64,000 bases of DNA, from contig NZ_PYAX01000002.1 of the NCBI RefSeq assembly GCF_003014735.1, forward strand, positions 124,001-188,000. The letters are read 5' to 3'. This document shows positions 45,420 through 52,854 of this stretch, piece by piece. The position numbers were made by a program, and so were the translations under genes. The stretch's first letter is position 1. Each line of letters opens with the position of its first letter. This stretch comes from Saccharothrix carnea. GTDB taxonomy: Bacteria > Actinomycetota > Actinomycetes > Mycobacteriales > Pseudonocardiaceae. The notes beneath the pieces were generated by a model. That model had not been told where the DNA came from, ran no database searches, and saw nothing but the letters and a program-made list of their open reading frames with translations.

Positions 45420-46274
45420 GTGGACGGCGTCGCGGACCTCGCTTTTTCCCGGTACAAGCCGTACCCGCTCGATGATCGCGAACAAACGGACGAGTCCGTT
45501 CGGACGGCATTGTTCTGCCATGCGGCGGGTTTTACCGGGCTGGTCTGGCGGTCGTGTGTGAAAAACCTGCGGACACCGTTGCGCCCGGTGGCGGTCGACC
45601 TGCGCGGCCACGGTGGCGCGCCGCCGCTGGCCGACGACGCGGACTGGGGCGTGTTCGCCGACGACGTCCTCGACGCGGCCCGCGCGGTGGGCACCGGGCC
45701 GTTGATCGGCGTGGGCCACTCGCTGGGCGCGACGTCGCTGCTGCTGGCCGAGGCACGGGCGCCGGGCACGTTCGACCTGCTGGTCTGCTTCGAACCGATC
45801 CTCGCGACCCACCACGACCCGGCGTTCGCCGAAGCGGCGGCACGGCGGCGCGCGGTGTTCCCGTCCCGCGCCGACGCGCTGGCCCGGTGGTCGGCCCGGC
45901 CGCCGCTGTCCCTGCTCGCGCCCGAGGTGCTGGCCGACTACGTCGAGTCGGGCCTGGTCGACGAACCGGACGGCCGGGTGCGGCTGCGGTGTGCGCCGGA
46001 GGTGGAGGCGCACCTGTTCCGGACCGCGATCGCGTGCCCGTGGCGGGAGGCGTTGCCGCTGGTGCGATGTCCCACGGTGCTCCTGCGCGGCGCGGAGTCG
46101 GTCGTGGTGACGGGGGAGTCGCTCGCGGCGGCGTGCGCCGAACTGCCGTCGGGACGGCTTCGGGAAGTTCCGGGCCTGGACCACCTGGGACCGCTGGTGC
46201 GGCCCCGTGCGTTCGCGGAAGTGCTCGACGGGCTGTTTCAGTCCTCCGGGAACACGGTGGTCTCACGCCGGTAG
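45420..46274 (+). CDS. Alpha/beta hydrolase
   Basis: This 284-residue hydrolase starts at GTG with GAAGGG about eight bases upstream. It has the oxyanion region FCHAAGFTGLVWRS, the strand VAVDLRGHG, the nucleophile elbow GVGHSLGATSLLLA and a C-terminal GLDHLGPLV supplying the histidine. It is divergent from the glycosyltransferase gene; the 288-base spacer between them must hold both promoters. The family includes haloperoxidase-type esterases and MenH-like enzymes, so the substrate is open. Its 3' end overlaps the SitI3-like gene by 37 bases in convergent orientation. Confidence 0.8.
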   Translation: MDGVADLAFSRYKPYPLDDREQTDESVRTALFCHAAGFTGLVWRSCVKNLRTPLRPVAVDLRGHGGAPPLADDADWGVFADDVLDAARAVGTGPLIGVGHSLGATSLLLAEARAPGTFDLLVCFEPILATHHDPAFAEAAARRRAVFPSRADALARWSARPPLSLLAPEVLADYVESGLVDEPDGRVRLRCAPEVEAHLFRTAIACPWREALPLVRCPTVLLRGAESVVVTGESLAAACAELPSGRLREVPGLDHLGPLVRPRAFAEVLDGLFQSSGNTVVSRR

Positions 46275-46717
46275 GGCTGGGTCAGCAGGCCGCGGCGGTG
46301 GGGCGGCCAGAGGTCGTCCCGTTCGTTGAGCACCAGCTCGCCGCCGCGCCGCACCAGCCAGATGGTCTCGAAGTCGTGGTGCAGCACGGCGTCACCCGGG
46401 ATCTTCGCCAGCAGCCCGAGCACCAGGCGGACGACGTCGTCCTGCTGGGTGCCGATGTCGGTCTTGGCCAGGCGGTAGGCGACGCGGACGGTCGGCGGGG
46501 CGCCGAGGACGTCCAGCACCGGGTTCCACGGCTGGGGCTTGTCCGGCACGACGCGCAGCCACGTGCCGCCGGTCGTCACCGCGTCCTCGCCGAGCAGGCG
46601 CTCGCCGGTGGTCGACGGGTCGAGGAGCCCGGCGGAGACACCGACCTCGCGCAGCGCGTCGGCGACGTGCGCCGCCGGGTGCGGTGTGACGAGCGCGAGA
46701 CTGTACGAAATGGACAC
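46238..46717 (-). CDS. SitI3-family immunity-like protein
   Basis: This 159-residue protein has the SitI3 pattern: an N-terminal strand SISYSLALVTPH followed by a helix, a central GTWLRVV and WNPVLDVLGAPPTVRVAYRL, and a C-terminal LRGGELVLNE-like hairpin. SitI3 proteins neutralise Myxococcus swarm toxins of the Sit type. It starts nine bases after the toxin gene and is the last gene of the polymorphic toxin operon, the standard place for an immunity gene. Cognate protection against the CdiA-type nuclease tip is inferred from position. The 3' end overlaps the convergent hydrolase gene. Confidence 0.72.
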   Translation of the reverse strand: MSISYSLALVTPHPAAHVADALREVGVSAGLLDPSTTGERLLGEDAVTTGGTWLRVVPDKPQPWNPVLDVLGAPPTVRVAYRLAKTDIGTQQDDVVRLVLGLLAKIPGDAVLHHDFETIWLVRRGGELVLNERDDLWPPHRRGLLTQPYRRETTVFPED

Positions 46718-46726
46718 TGGGCAATC

Positions 46727-47971
46727 CTAGGGGTACAAGTGAAGCACGGCGCCGGTGCGGTCGATGACGATGACTTCCTTGAGGCCCTCGATCGGCCAGT
46801 CGCGCATCTGGCCGCGCAGCCGCTCGACGTCGACCGGGCTGTCGGCGAGGTTGAGCACGACCCGGTCGGTCTGGCCGTCGGCGACCTTCTCCGCGATCCG
46901 GCTGTGGATGTTGCGGGGGCTGCCCGTGACCGGCGCGATGTTGTCGAAGATCCGGCCTTCGATCCGGTAGTCCGGGTTCTTCGGGCCGGGGACGTTCGGG
47001 TTCTGCTCGACGTCGTAGCCGGCGCGGGCGAGGGTGGTCGCGGACTCGTTCTCCCGTTGCAGCGACCGCTTGGTGTCCGCGTCGTGCTTCGGGTCGATCT
47101 CGGTGCGCGTGCCGCCCGGTTCGGCGTCGGGGTCGGGTGTGCGGGAGGGGCCGGTGGGTCCGTCGCCGCTCGGTGTCGGCTTCTTGCCGGGCTCGTCCGG
47201 CGGCTTGTTGCCGTTGCGGCCGCGCCGCAGGTCGTCCATCTTCTTGCGGATCTGCTTGAACAGGTCGCCGAGGCGGCGCAGCAGCGGCATGAGCTTCTGC
47301 ATGGTGCGCACGAGCTGCTTGACGAGCTGCGCGATCCGCGCCGCCCACTTGGCCGCGGCGGCCGAGGCCTGGACCGCGGCGGCGGGCAGGCCGATGATCG
47401 TCAACGCTTCCGCCGCCCACACCGCGAGGCGTCCCACCAGGTCGGCGATCAGGTCGCGCACGGTCTCGCGGACCACGCCGACGACCACGCCGGCCATCTC
47501 CACCGCGCTGCCCAGGCCGGAGGCGGCCTGGGCCGCCGCGCCGATCACCGCGACGATGTCCGCGGCACGGGCGCGGTAGGCGTCGGCGGCCTTGCCGGAC
47601 CAGCTCGCGGTGTCGGCGGTGTGCTCCGCGCCGTACGCGGAGTGCACCTCGCCGACCGCGGTCGCGATGTTCTTCCACGTCCGGGCGTGCGCGGCCACGG
47701 CGTCGGCGTTGCCGGCCAGCTTGTCCAGCGCTTCGCGCAGCGGGCCGACGTGCTCGATGATGAACGACACGAGGTTGGAGGCGATCGAGCCGAACGGGTC
47801 CATGACGATGCTGAGCGCTTCCAGGCCGGTGCCCGCCGCGCCCAGCCCGATGTCGACCCAGTTGCCGCTCTCGATGCCCTGCACCAGGTCGCTGACCGAC
47901 TCGGCGATGCCGATGCCCGTGTAGGACTTGGTGGAGTCCTGCTCCGGCGCGACCAACGGGTTGCCGGTCAC
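46727..47971 (-). CDS. WXG100-like polymorphic toxin with CdiA-type nuclease C-terminus
   Basis: This 414-residue protein has an N-terminal helical module like WXG/LXG export domains (WVDIGLGAAGTGLEALS, TASWSGKAADAYRARAADI, a W-x-G hairpin) that suits type VII secretion. A basic helical region and a proline-rich linker follow. The last 105 residues match the CdiA C-terminal tRNase: RENESATTLARAGYDVEQNP, NPDYRIEGRIFDNIAP, KVADGQTDRVVLNL and DWPIEGLKEVIVID. Such tips cleave tRNA in competitor cells. Its start overlaps the stop of the EspC-like gene by four bases, and the probable immunity gene follows. The domain logic is clear; the exact nucleic-acid target is not. Confidence 0.85.
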   Translation of the reverse strand: MTGNPLVAPEQDSTKSYTGIGIAESVSDLVQGIESGNWVDIGLGAAGTGLEALSIVMDPFGSIASNLVSFIIEHVGPLREALDKLAGNADAVAAHARTWKNIATAVGEVHSAYGAEHTADTASWSGKAADAYRARAADIVAVIGAAAQAASGLGSAVEMAGVVVGVVRETVRDLIADLVGRLAVWAAEALTIIGLPAAAVQASAAAAKWAARIAQLVKQLVRTMQKLMPLLRRLGDLFKQIRKKMDDLRRGRNGNKPPDEPGKKPTPSGDGPTGPSRTPDPDAEPGGTRTEIDPKHDADTKRSLQRENESATTLARAGYDVEQNPNVPGPKNPDYRIEGRIFDNIAPVTGSPRNIHSRIAEKVADGQTDRVVLNLADSPVDVERLRGQMRDWPIEGLKEVIVIDRTGAVLHLYP

Positions 47972-48279
47972 CGCAGGCCGCCTTCGATGCCGGTGAAGCT
48001 CCGCATGGCGTTGAGGTCCTCGGAGTCGTAGTCGTCCGCGGTGTCGCGCAGGTTGTCGGCCACGGTCCGCAAGCCGTCGCGGGCGGCCGTGAGCGCTTCG
48101 TGCGCGGCGGCTTCCACGTCGTTGAACAGCGGTGGCAGGAACTGGCAGATGACGCCGTAGGCGCCGTCCGGCATCACCTGGTTCGCCGCGTCCACGGCGG
48201 TGCCCAGGCTCTCCGCGTGCGCGTCGACCTTGCCCGCGTGGGCGCTCAGGTCGCGGCTCGTCACCTCGAAGCCGGCCAT
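47968..48279 (-). CDS. EspC/WXG100-like small secretion partner
   Basis: This 103-residue helical protein starts MAGFEVTSRDLSAHAGKVDA, has a turn at QVMPDGAYGVICQFLPPLFND and a second helix EAAAHEALTAARDGLRTVAD. That layout is typical of ESX-1 secretion-associated EspC-like proteins. Partners of this kind help export LXG/WXG toxins. The start is supported by GGGAGGGATC before the ATG. It overlaps the toxin gene start by four bases. Confidence 0.75.
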   Translation of the reverse strand: MAGFEVTSRDLSAHAGKVDAHAESLGTAVDAANQVMPDGAYGVICQFLPPLFNDVEAAAHEALTAARDGLRTVADNLRDTADDYDSEDLNAMRSFTGIEGGLR

Positions 48280-48290
48280 GATCCCTCCCG

Positions 48291-48743
48291 TCAGTCGTCG
48301 AAGACCGAGTCTTCGACGGAGTCGTCGTCGGGTGGCCTGTTCGGGCGTGGTTGCGGTTCGGTGGTCGCGGCGAACTTCTGCGCGTAGTAGCCGGCGATCC
48401 GCTCGGCGCCGTGCTCGCCGAGGGTGTCGCCGGCGATCTCCCGGACCCGCGGGGTGATCTGCGCCTTCGCCTGGTTGACGGCGAGCAGCAGTTGGCGGCT
48501 CAGCTCGTCGGGCGTGGTGCGGACGAGCTGGTCGGTGAACTTCGCGTCGACCAGCGACCCCTCGGCGTCCACGGTGACCGTGACGACGCCGTTCGGGCTG
48601 GTCGCGCTGATCCGCACACCCTCGACCCGCTGCTGCAGCCGCTGGTAGGACTCGGCCCGGCGCTCGAACCCGGCGACCCACTGGTCCAGCCCCCGCTCGA
48701 CCTCGGCCGGGTCGCCGCCTACCAAGTCACCGGGCACGGTCAT
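48291..48743 (-). CDS. YbaB/EbfC-family protein, first gene of toxin operon
   Basis: This 150-residue protein has the YbaB/EbfC fold pattern: a long first helix (FERRAESYQRLQQRVEGV), strands VVTVTVDAEGSLVDAKFTD and a C-terminal helix ELSRQLLLAVNQAKAQI, then an acidic tail. YbaB proteins bind nucleoid DNA, but this longer actinobacterial branch is often found at the head of type VII-linked toxin operons, where it may act as a chaperone. The stop is 11 bases before the next start. DNA binding is not established for this branch. Confidence 0.78.
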   Translation of the reverse strand: MTVPGDLVGGDPAEVERGLDQWVAGFERRAESYQRLQQRVEGVRISATSPNGVVTVTVDAEGSLVDAKFTDQLVRTTPDELSRQLLLAVNQAKAQITPRVREIAGDTLGEHGAERIAGYYAQKFAATTEPQPRPNRPPDDDSVEDSVFDD

Positions 48744-48806
48744 GGCGAAGACGATACCGACCGACCGCCGCCGGCGGGCCGGAAACGGTGGGGGAAAACG
48801 GGAAAG

Positions 48807-48836
48807 TGGCGCGGCGGCTCCGCTGCCGCCGCGCCA
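48807..48836 (-). terminator. Terminator hairpin after the xylanase gene
   Basis: TGGCGCGGCGGC pairs perfectly with GCCGCCGCGCCA around a six-base loop, starting 16 bases beyond the xylanase stop. There is no T-run, as is usual for actinobacterial hairpins. Confidence 0.75.
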
Positions 48837-48851
48837 CCGTCCGCCGGGTTG

Positions 48852-49529
48852 CTAGCTCACCGTGATGTTGGAGTTGCCGCTGCTCTGGTAGCCCTCGGTC
48901 GCCATGATCATGTAGTAGCGGAAGCTGCCCAGCTGCATGCCGGCCCGGCTCCACGCGTCGAAGTGGTTGCCGGTGGTGATGGTGCCGCCGACCCTCCTCT
49001 GCTGGCGGACGCTCCAGAACTGGGCGAACGTCTTGGTGCCTTCCACGGACGGGGCGTTGTAGCGCATCGTGTGGTAGATGTCGTACGTGCCACCGTCGCT
49101 GGTGACCGTGCCCCGGTGCGTGCCCGTGGGCCGGTAGTTGCCCCAGCTGTCCACGATGTAGTACTCGACGAGCGGGCCGGACGTCCAGCCGTAGAGGCAC
49201 AGGTAGCCGTTGCCGGAGGGGTTGAAGCTGCCCGAGTAGCGCACGGTCCGGCGGGACCCGGTGCTCCAGCCCTTGCCGCACACGAAGTTGCCGGTGTTGC
49301 GCCAAGAGGTGCTGTACTGGCCGCCCGACCCCATCGTCATGGAGACGGTGTTCTGGGCGTCGGTCCAGAACGAGTAGTAGTAACCGTTGTGGTTACCCGT
49401 CTGGTTCGTGGTGACGGTCTGGGCGTGGGCGGTGCCGGGCAGGATCAGCCCGGACGAGAGCGCCAAGGCTCCGGCGCCGCCGATGAACATCCTGCGGCTG
49501 ATCGGGTGCGCAGGGGCGTTGTCGTCCAT
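48852..49529 (-). CDS. Secreted endo-1,4-beta-xylanase, GH11
   Basis: This 225-residue enzyme hydrolyses internal beta-1,4 bonds of xylan. A Tat signal peptide ([17 protein letters not shown], cleavage after AHA near residue 36) leads to a GH11 beta-jelly roll. The nucleophile glutamate is in [12 protein letters not shown] and the acid/base glutamate in [10 protein letters not shown], both present, so the enzyme should be active. The chain ends at the catalytic domain; there is no carbohydrate-binding module. It is monocistronic with a strong hairpin terminator downstream. About 240 bases upstream lies a tandem AT-rich repeat that may be an operator for a sugar-responsive regulator. Confidence 0.92.
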   Translation of the reverse strand: MDDNAPAHPISRRMFIGGAGALALSSGLILPGTAHAQTVTTNQTGNHNGYYYSFWTDAQNTVSMTMGSGGQYSTSWRNTGNFVCGKGWSTGSRRTVRYSGSFNPSGNGYLCLYGWTSGPLVEYYIVDSWGNYRPTGTHRGTVTSDGGTYDIYHTMRYNAPSVEGTKTFAQFWSVRQQRRVGGTITTGNHFDAWSRAGMQLGSFRYYMIMATEGYQSSGNSNITVS

Positions 49530-49983
49530 TGGTGTGCTTCCTCCTCGTTGAGGTCAGCGAGGGGCCACCCGACGTGCGGAAACCGGCAGGCCGGAGGGAG
49601 GCCGGAAAGGGCGGCCACGGCACTGCGGGTGTCGTACACTGCGGCGTGGTGCTCGACCGCGATCGTTCTTCACGGTCCGGGGCCGCGGTGGGTGACCCGA
49701 TCGACATCGGTTCAGGGTCTGTCGATGCCGACAGTGTTCGGCCGACTCCGCCGCGTTGTCAATAATTCTCGTAAGGTTGCGAAAACGTTCTCGTAATATT
49801 GCGAAAATTCGCCGGCTCCGGGTGCGTCTCAAATGTGTCGGCGCTGGTGTCGGCATTGTCCGGCGCGCTGCCGCCGAGGGTGTGGGTGAAAAGTTTCGGA
49901 AACCTGTCGAACCGCGCCTGGGTGCGTTCGGGTCACGGGACGACGGTGGGCGCGGCCGACGAGGACCGCGCCCACCGACCGGG
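49530..49983 (-). promoter_or_regulatory. Xylanase upstream region with tandem 20-bp repeat
   Basis: TTCTCGTAAGGTTGCGAAAA (49766-49785) is repeated two bases later as TTCTCGTAATATTGCGAAAA (49788-49807), differing at two positions. The junction GAAAACGTTCTC is a near-palindrome with a central CG, as in LacI-family operators. The block is much more AT-rich than its surroundings. No gene is seen in the spacer. Confidence 0.6.
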
Positions 49984-51846
49984 TCAGCCGGTGCCCCGGA
50001 CGAACGCCCAGGCGGTGCGGGTGACGGTGTCCTCGACGCCGGTGAAGCCCTCGGCCGGGCTCAGCTGGTCCTCGTGGAAGTCGAGGTCCGGGTCGTCGGC
50101 CGTGCCGCCGACGCCGTCCGGTCCCACCGCGAACATGATGGCCGGGTTGCCGCCGGGATCCATGACGCCGTGGATGTCGTTGAGCCCGCTGGTGTGCCAA
50201 CTGCCGGACATGTGCCCGGCCTCGTGGCTGGTGATGTTGCCGACCGCGCGGCCGATGAACGCGACCTTGTCGCTGTTCGGGCCGACGTAGGTGTTCAACG
50301 ACACCGCCGGTCCGGCCGGTGCGCTGATCTCGTCGAGCAGCACCAGCGCGGTCTCCTCGCGGCCGAAGTTGCCCGCGTCGATGGACTGCGCGATGCCCAC
50401 GGTCGGGATGCCCGACTCGGCGATGGTGCCGCCGACCACGACCCGGCTGACGTTCGGCCGGCCCCACGGGTCGGCGTGGTCGCGGCTGTTGAGCACGCGC
50501 AGCGCGAACCGCGGGTTGACCCCCTTGGCGATCATGTCCCGTTCCAGGTTCTCCCGCACGGTCGCGGTGATCGCGGTGATCAACGCCCGTTCGTCGGCCG
50601 CGCTGAGGCCCCACCTCGGCAGGAAGCTCGACAAGGGGGAGAGGTCGCGCAACCCGCCGCCCAGGCCGAAGATCGACGTGTTCACCCTGGCGCCGTCGAA
50701 GTCCAGGAAGATCGTGTGCACCGAGCCGCGCGGCGCGGTCTCCGTGCCGGGCCGGAACGCTTCGAGCTTGACGTCGTACGGTCCTTCTCCCGCTTCGACC
50801 CCGAGCCGGTAGCGGCCGTCCGCCGGGACGACGAAGTCCACCACGGCGTTGCCGCCGCCGGGCATGGGCGAGTCGACGGCGAAGTAGTTGGTGAGGTCCT
50901 GCGAGGAGCCGAACACCTCGCGACCGGCGGGGTCGTGGACGGCGAGCCGGGTGCCGCCGCCCGCGACGGACGCGCCCAGCACGTCGCCCGCACGCAGGTC
51001 GAACGAGTAGTAGTCGAGGTCGCCGCCGCTCTTGCCGCTGGTGATCAGCAGGTCGTACGGGCCTTCGGTGAACACGCCGCCGCCGGTGCCCGGTGTGTTG
51101 GGGTCGCGCGGGAGCAGGGCCGGGTCGGAGCCGACCATGAGGTACAAGGTCCGGTTCGGTGGGATGGCCATCGTGATGGCCGAGTCGGTCGAGCCGCCGG
51201 TGTCGCCGTTGAGGGCCCACAGCACGCCGTCGCCGTCCCACAGCCCGAGCAGCGTGTCGAGGCCGCCGGTCGGCGTGGACGTGCGCGCGGTGAACGTCAG
51301 GCCGCCGGCGCCGCCGTCGAGCCGGTAGAAGTCGAAGTCGCCGGTGCCGTCGCCGGCACTGCCGTGCGGGCCGTCGCCGATGGTGCCGCTGGTGCGGACC
51401 GCGCGGTTGGTGCCCGGGATGCCGGTGTCGGCGGCGAGGCCGATCGCGTCGTTGGTCTCGGCGGCGGGTGGCAGGGTCGGGACCGTGTCGTCCGGCCTGA
51501 TGTCACCCGTCAGCGCGACCTTCGGGTTGGCGCGGGTGCCGAAGCCCGCGATGTGCTCGGCGGTCGTCGGGCTGTCGTTGACGCCTCGCGTGCCGGCCGG
51601 TTCCTTCTCCTGGTACGGCAGGGCGGTCCGTGTGGTCGTGCGCTGCTGCCGTGCCTGCGCTTTCGCCTTGCGGTTGCGGTCGACGGCGGCCCAGTCGGTC
51701 CTGGCCGGGTTCGCCGGGAACACCAGCAGCGGGTCGGGTTGGATCAGCGGGACGGCCCGCGGTTCGGCCGCGGCGGCGGGCTGGCCGCCCAGCAGCAGCA
51801 CGACGGCGGCCCCCGCCGCCAGCACGCCGAGTGAACGTGTCGTCAT
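49984..51846 (-). CDS. Secreted metzincin-like zinc metalloprotease
   Basis: This 620-residue exported protein has a Sec signal peptide (LGVLAAGAAVVLLLGG, cleaved after AAA near residue 27) and a propeptide-like segment. Two pre-peptidase-type beta-sandwich regions follow (DFDFYRLDGGAGG, then DLDYYSFDLRAGD). The catalytic part has the extended zinc motif HEAGHMSGSWHT, giving three histidines and the metzincin spacing, followed by a methionine turn GVMDPGG. It probably acts outside the cell on proteins. The specific family is uncertain. It sits alone; the 454-base spacer downstream contains the xylanase regulatory repeat. The ATG at 51846 is directly before the signal peptide. Confidence 0.8.
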   Translation of the reverse strand: MTTRSLGVLAAGAAVVLLLGGQPAAAAEPRAVPLIQPDPLLVFPANPARTDWAAVDRNRKAKAQARQQRTTTRTALPYQEKEPAGTRGVNDSPTTAEHIAGFGTRANPKVALTGDIRPDDTVPTLPPAAETNDAIGLAADTGIPGTNRAVRTSGTIGDGPHGSAGDGTGDFDFYRLDGGAGGLTFTARTSTPTGGLDTLLGLWDGDGVLWALNGDTGGSTDSAITMAIPPNRTLYLMVGSDPALLPRDPNTPGTGGGVFTEGPYDLLITSGKSGGDLDYYSFDLRAGDVLGASVAGGGTRLAVHDPAGREVFGSSQDLTNYFAVDSPMPGGGNAVVDFVVPADGRYRLGVEAGEGPYDVKLEAFRPGTETAPRGSVHTIFLDFDGARVNTSIFGLGGGLRDLSPLSSFLPRWGLSAADERALITAITATVRENLERDMIAKGVNPRFALRVLNSRDHADPWGRPNVSRVVVGGTIAESGIPTVGIAQSIDAGNFGREETALVLLDEISAPAGPAVSLNTYVGPNSDKVAFIGRAVGNITSHEAGHMSGSWHTSGLNDIHGVMDPGGNPAIMFAVGPDGVGGTADDPDLDFHEDQLSPAEGFTGVEDTVTRTAWAFVRGTG

Positions 51847-52011
51847 GTGTTTCCCCCTGGCTTCCGGGTGGATCCGGAAGCTCCAGGAAACCGTCAGGGC
51901 AGGCGCAGCCGGCCGGGTTCGGCCGAGGTTGGCCCGTTCATGCCAACGTGACGGCGTCCTCCAGAGCAGTCCGGGCCGCCCTTCCGGCCCTGCCGACCTT
52001 CGGTGGAAGGA

Positions 52012-52395
52012 CTACTTCGGCTGGCCGGCGCCTTGCGCGGAGGAGATCGACGCCAACGCCTCGTCGACCGATCCGAACACGTTCAACAGCGGCGCGACGG
52101 CGGTCAGCTGGATCGGCCTCAGCACGGAACGCCGGGTCGCCACGACGGCCAGGGTGTCGACGCGGCGGCGTGACTCCAGCAGCAGCGACAAGCCGGCGGA
52201 GCTGAAGAAGCCGATCTCGGACAGGTCGAGGACCAGGGCGGACGCGGGTTCGGACAGGCCGGACGAGATCGCGGCGCGGACCTCGGGCACGGTGTCGATG
52301 TCCAGTTCGCCCGTCACACCGACGACGAGCACGTCACCTGAGCGGGTGACGTTGACGTCGAGGATCGGTGAGGGCTGTCCCATCGGCTCGGCCAC
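52012..52395 (-). CDS. STAS-domain anti-sigma factor antagonist
   Basis: This 127-residue protein has the SpoIIAA-type STAS pattern: VLVVGVTGELDIDTVPEV, then LDLSEIGFFSSAGLSLLLE. The serine pair in FFSSAGL holds the phosphorylation site used by partner kinases such as RsbW. The protein would switch an anti-sigma factor by its phosphorylation state. An RsbW-like kinase is encoded nearby at 54373, which is a plausible partner. It is followed on the left by the divergent space before the metalloprotease. Confidence 0.85.
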   Translation of the reverse strand: MAEPMGQPSPILDVNVTRSGDVLVVGVTGELDIDTVPEVRAAISSGLSEPASALVLDLSEIGFFSSAGLSLLLESRRRVDTLAVVATRRSVLRPIQLTAVAPLLNVFGSVDEALASISSAQGAGQPK

Positions 52396-52467
52396 GACGA
52401 CTCCCCGGTGCGCTGACTTGTCGATCCTCAGTTGTACCAGGTCGACTCGCCGCCGCGCCCCCGGCGT

Positions 52468-52854
52468 TCACCGGCGCTCCGGTCGTCCCAACCGGCGGAC
52501 GGCCGCGACGATGTCGTGGTTCGACACCCCTTTGACGAGGTGTTCGCCGACACCGGCCGACTGGATCTCGTGGACCGCGTCGTGGTCGGCGAAGGCCGAC
52601 AGCGCGAGGATCCCGGTGTTCGGCGACCGGAGCCTGATCTCCCGCGCGGCACGGCCACCGCCACCGCCGGGCATGCGCAGGTCGAGCACGACGACGGCGG
52701 GCGCGTGGCGCTCGACCAGCGCGATCGCCTCGTCCGCGTCCCGCGCCACCGCGACGACCTCGAAGTCCGGCTCGGCGTCGAGCACCTCGCGCAGCGCCTC
52801 GCGGATCATCGGGTCGTCGTCCGAGATCACCACGCTGAGCTTCGGGTCAGTCAC
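52468..52854 (-). CDS. Single-domain response regulator
   Basis: This 128-residue protein is a receiver domain only. Acidic residues SDDDPM form the metal site, the phospho-acceptor aspartate is in VVVLDLRMPGGG, and the later lysine in HLVKGVS completes the active site. It starts at GTG, overlapping the end of the histidine kinase gene by eight bases, so the two are coupled. Without an output domain it must signal through protein contacts, for example to the STAS switch next door. Confidence 0.85.
   Translation of the reverse strand: MTDPKLSVVISDDDPMIREALREVLDAEPDFEVVAVARDADEAIALVERHAPAVVVLDLRMPGGGGGRAAREIRLRSPNTGILALSAFADHDAVHEIQSAGVGEHLVKGVSNHDIVAAVRRLGRPERR

Noticed and set aside
41916..46274. 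A 1452-codon open frame on the plus strand
   Set aside because: Most of it is antisense to the CoA ligase and glycosyltransferase genes and has a G/C-driven composition without domains; only the end from 45420 is a real gene.
45554..48031. An 825-codon plus-strand frame
   Set aside because: It overlaps the hydrolase in another frame and is antisense to the toxin operon, whose genes have clear domains.
49756..51834. A 692-codon plus-strand frame
   Set aside because: It is antisense to the secreted metalloprotease with intact HEAGH motif and signal peptide.
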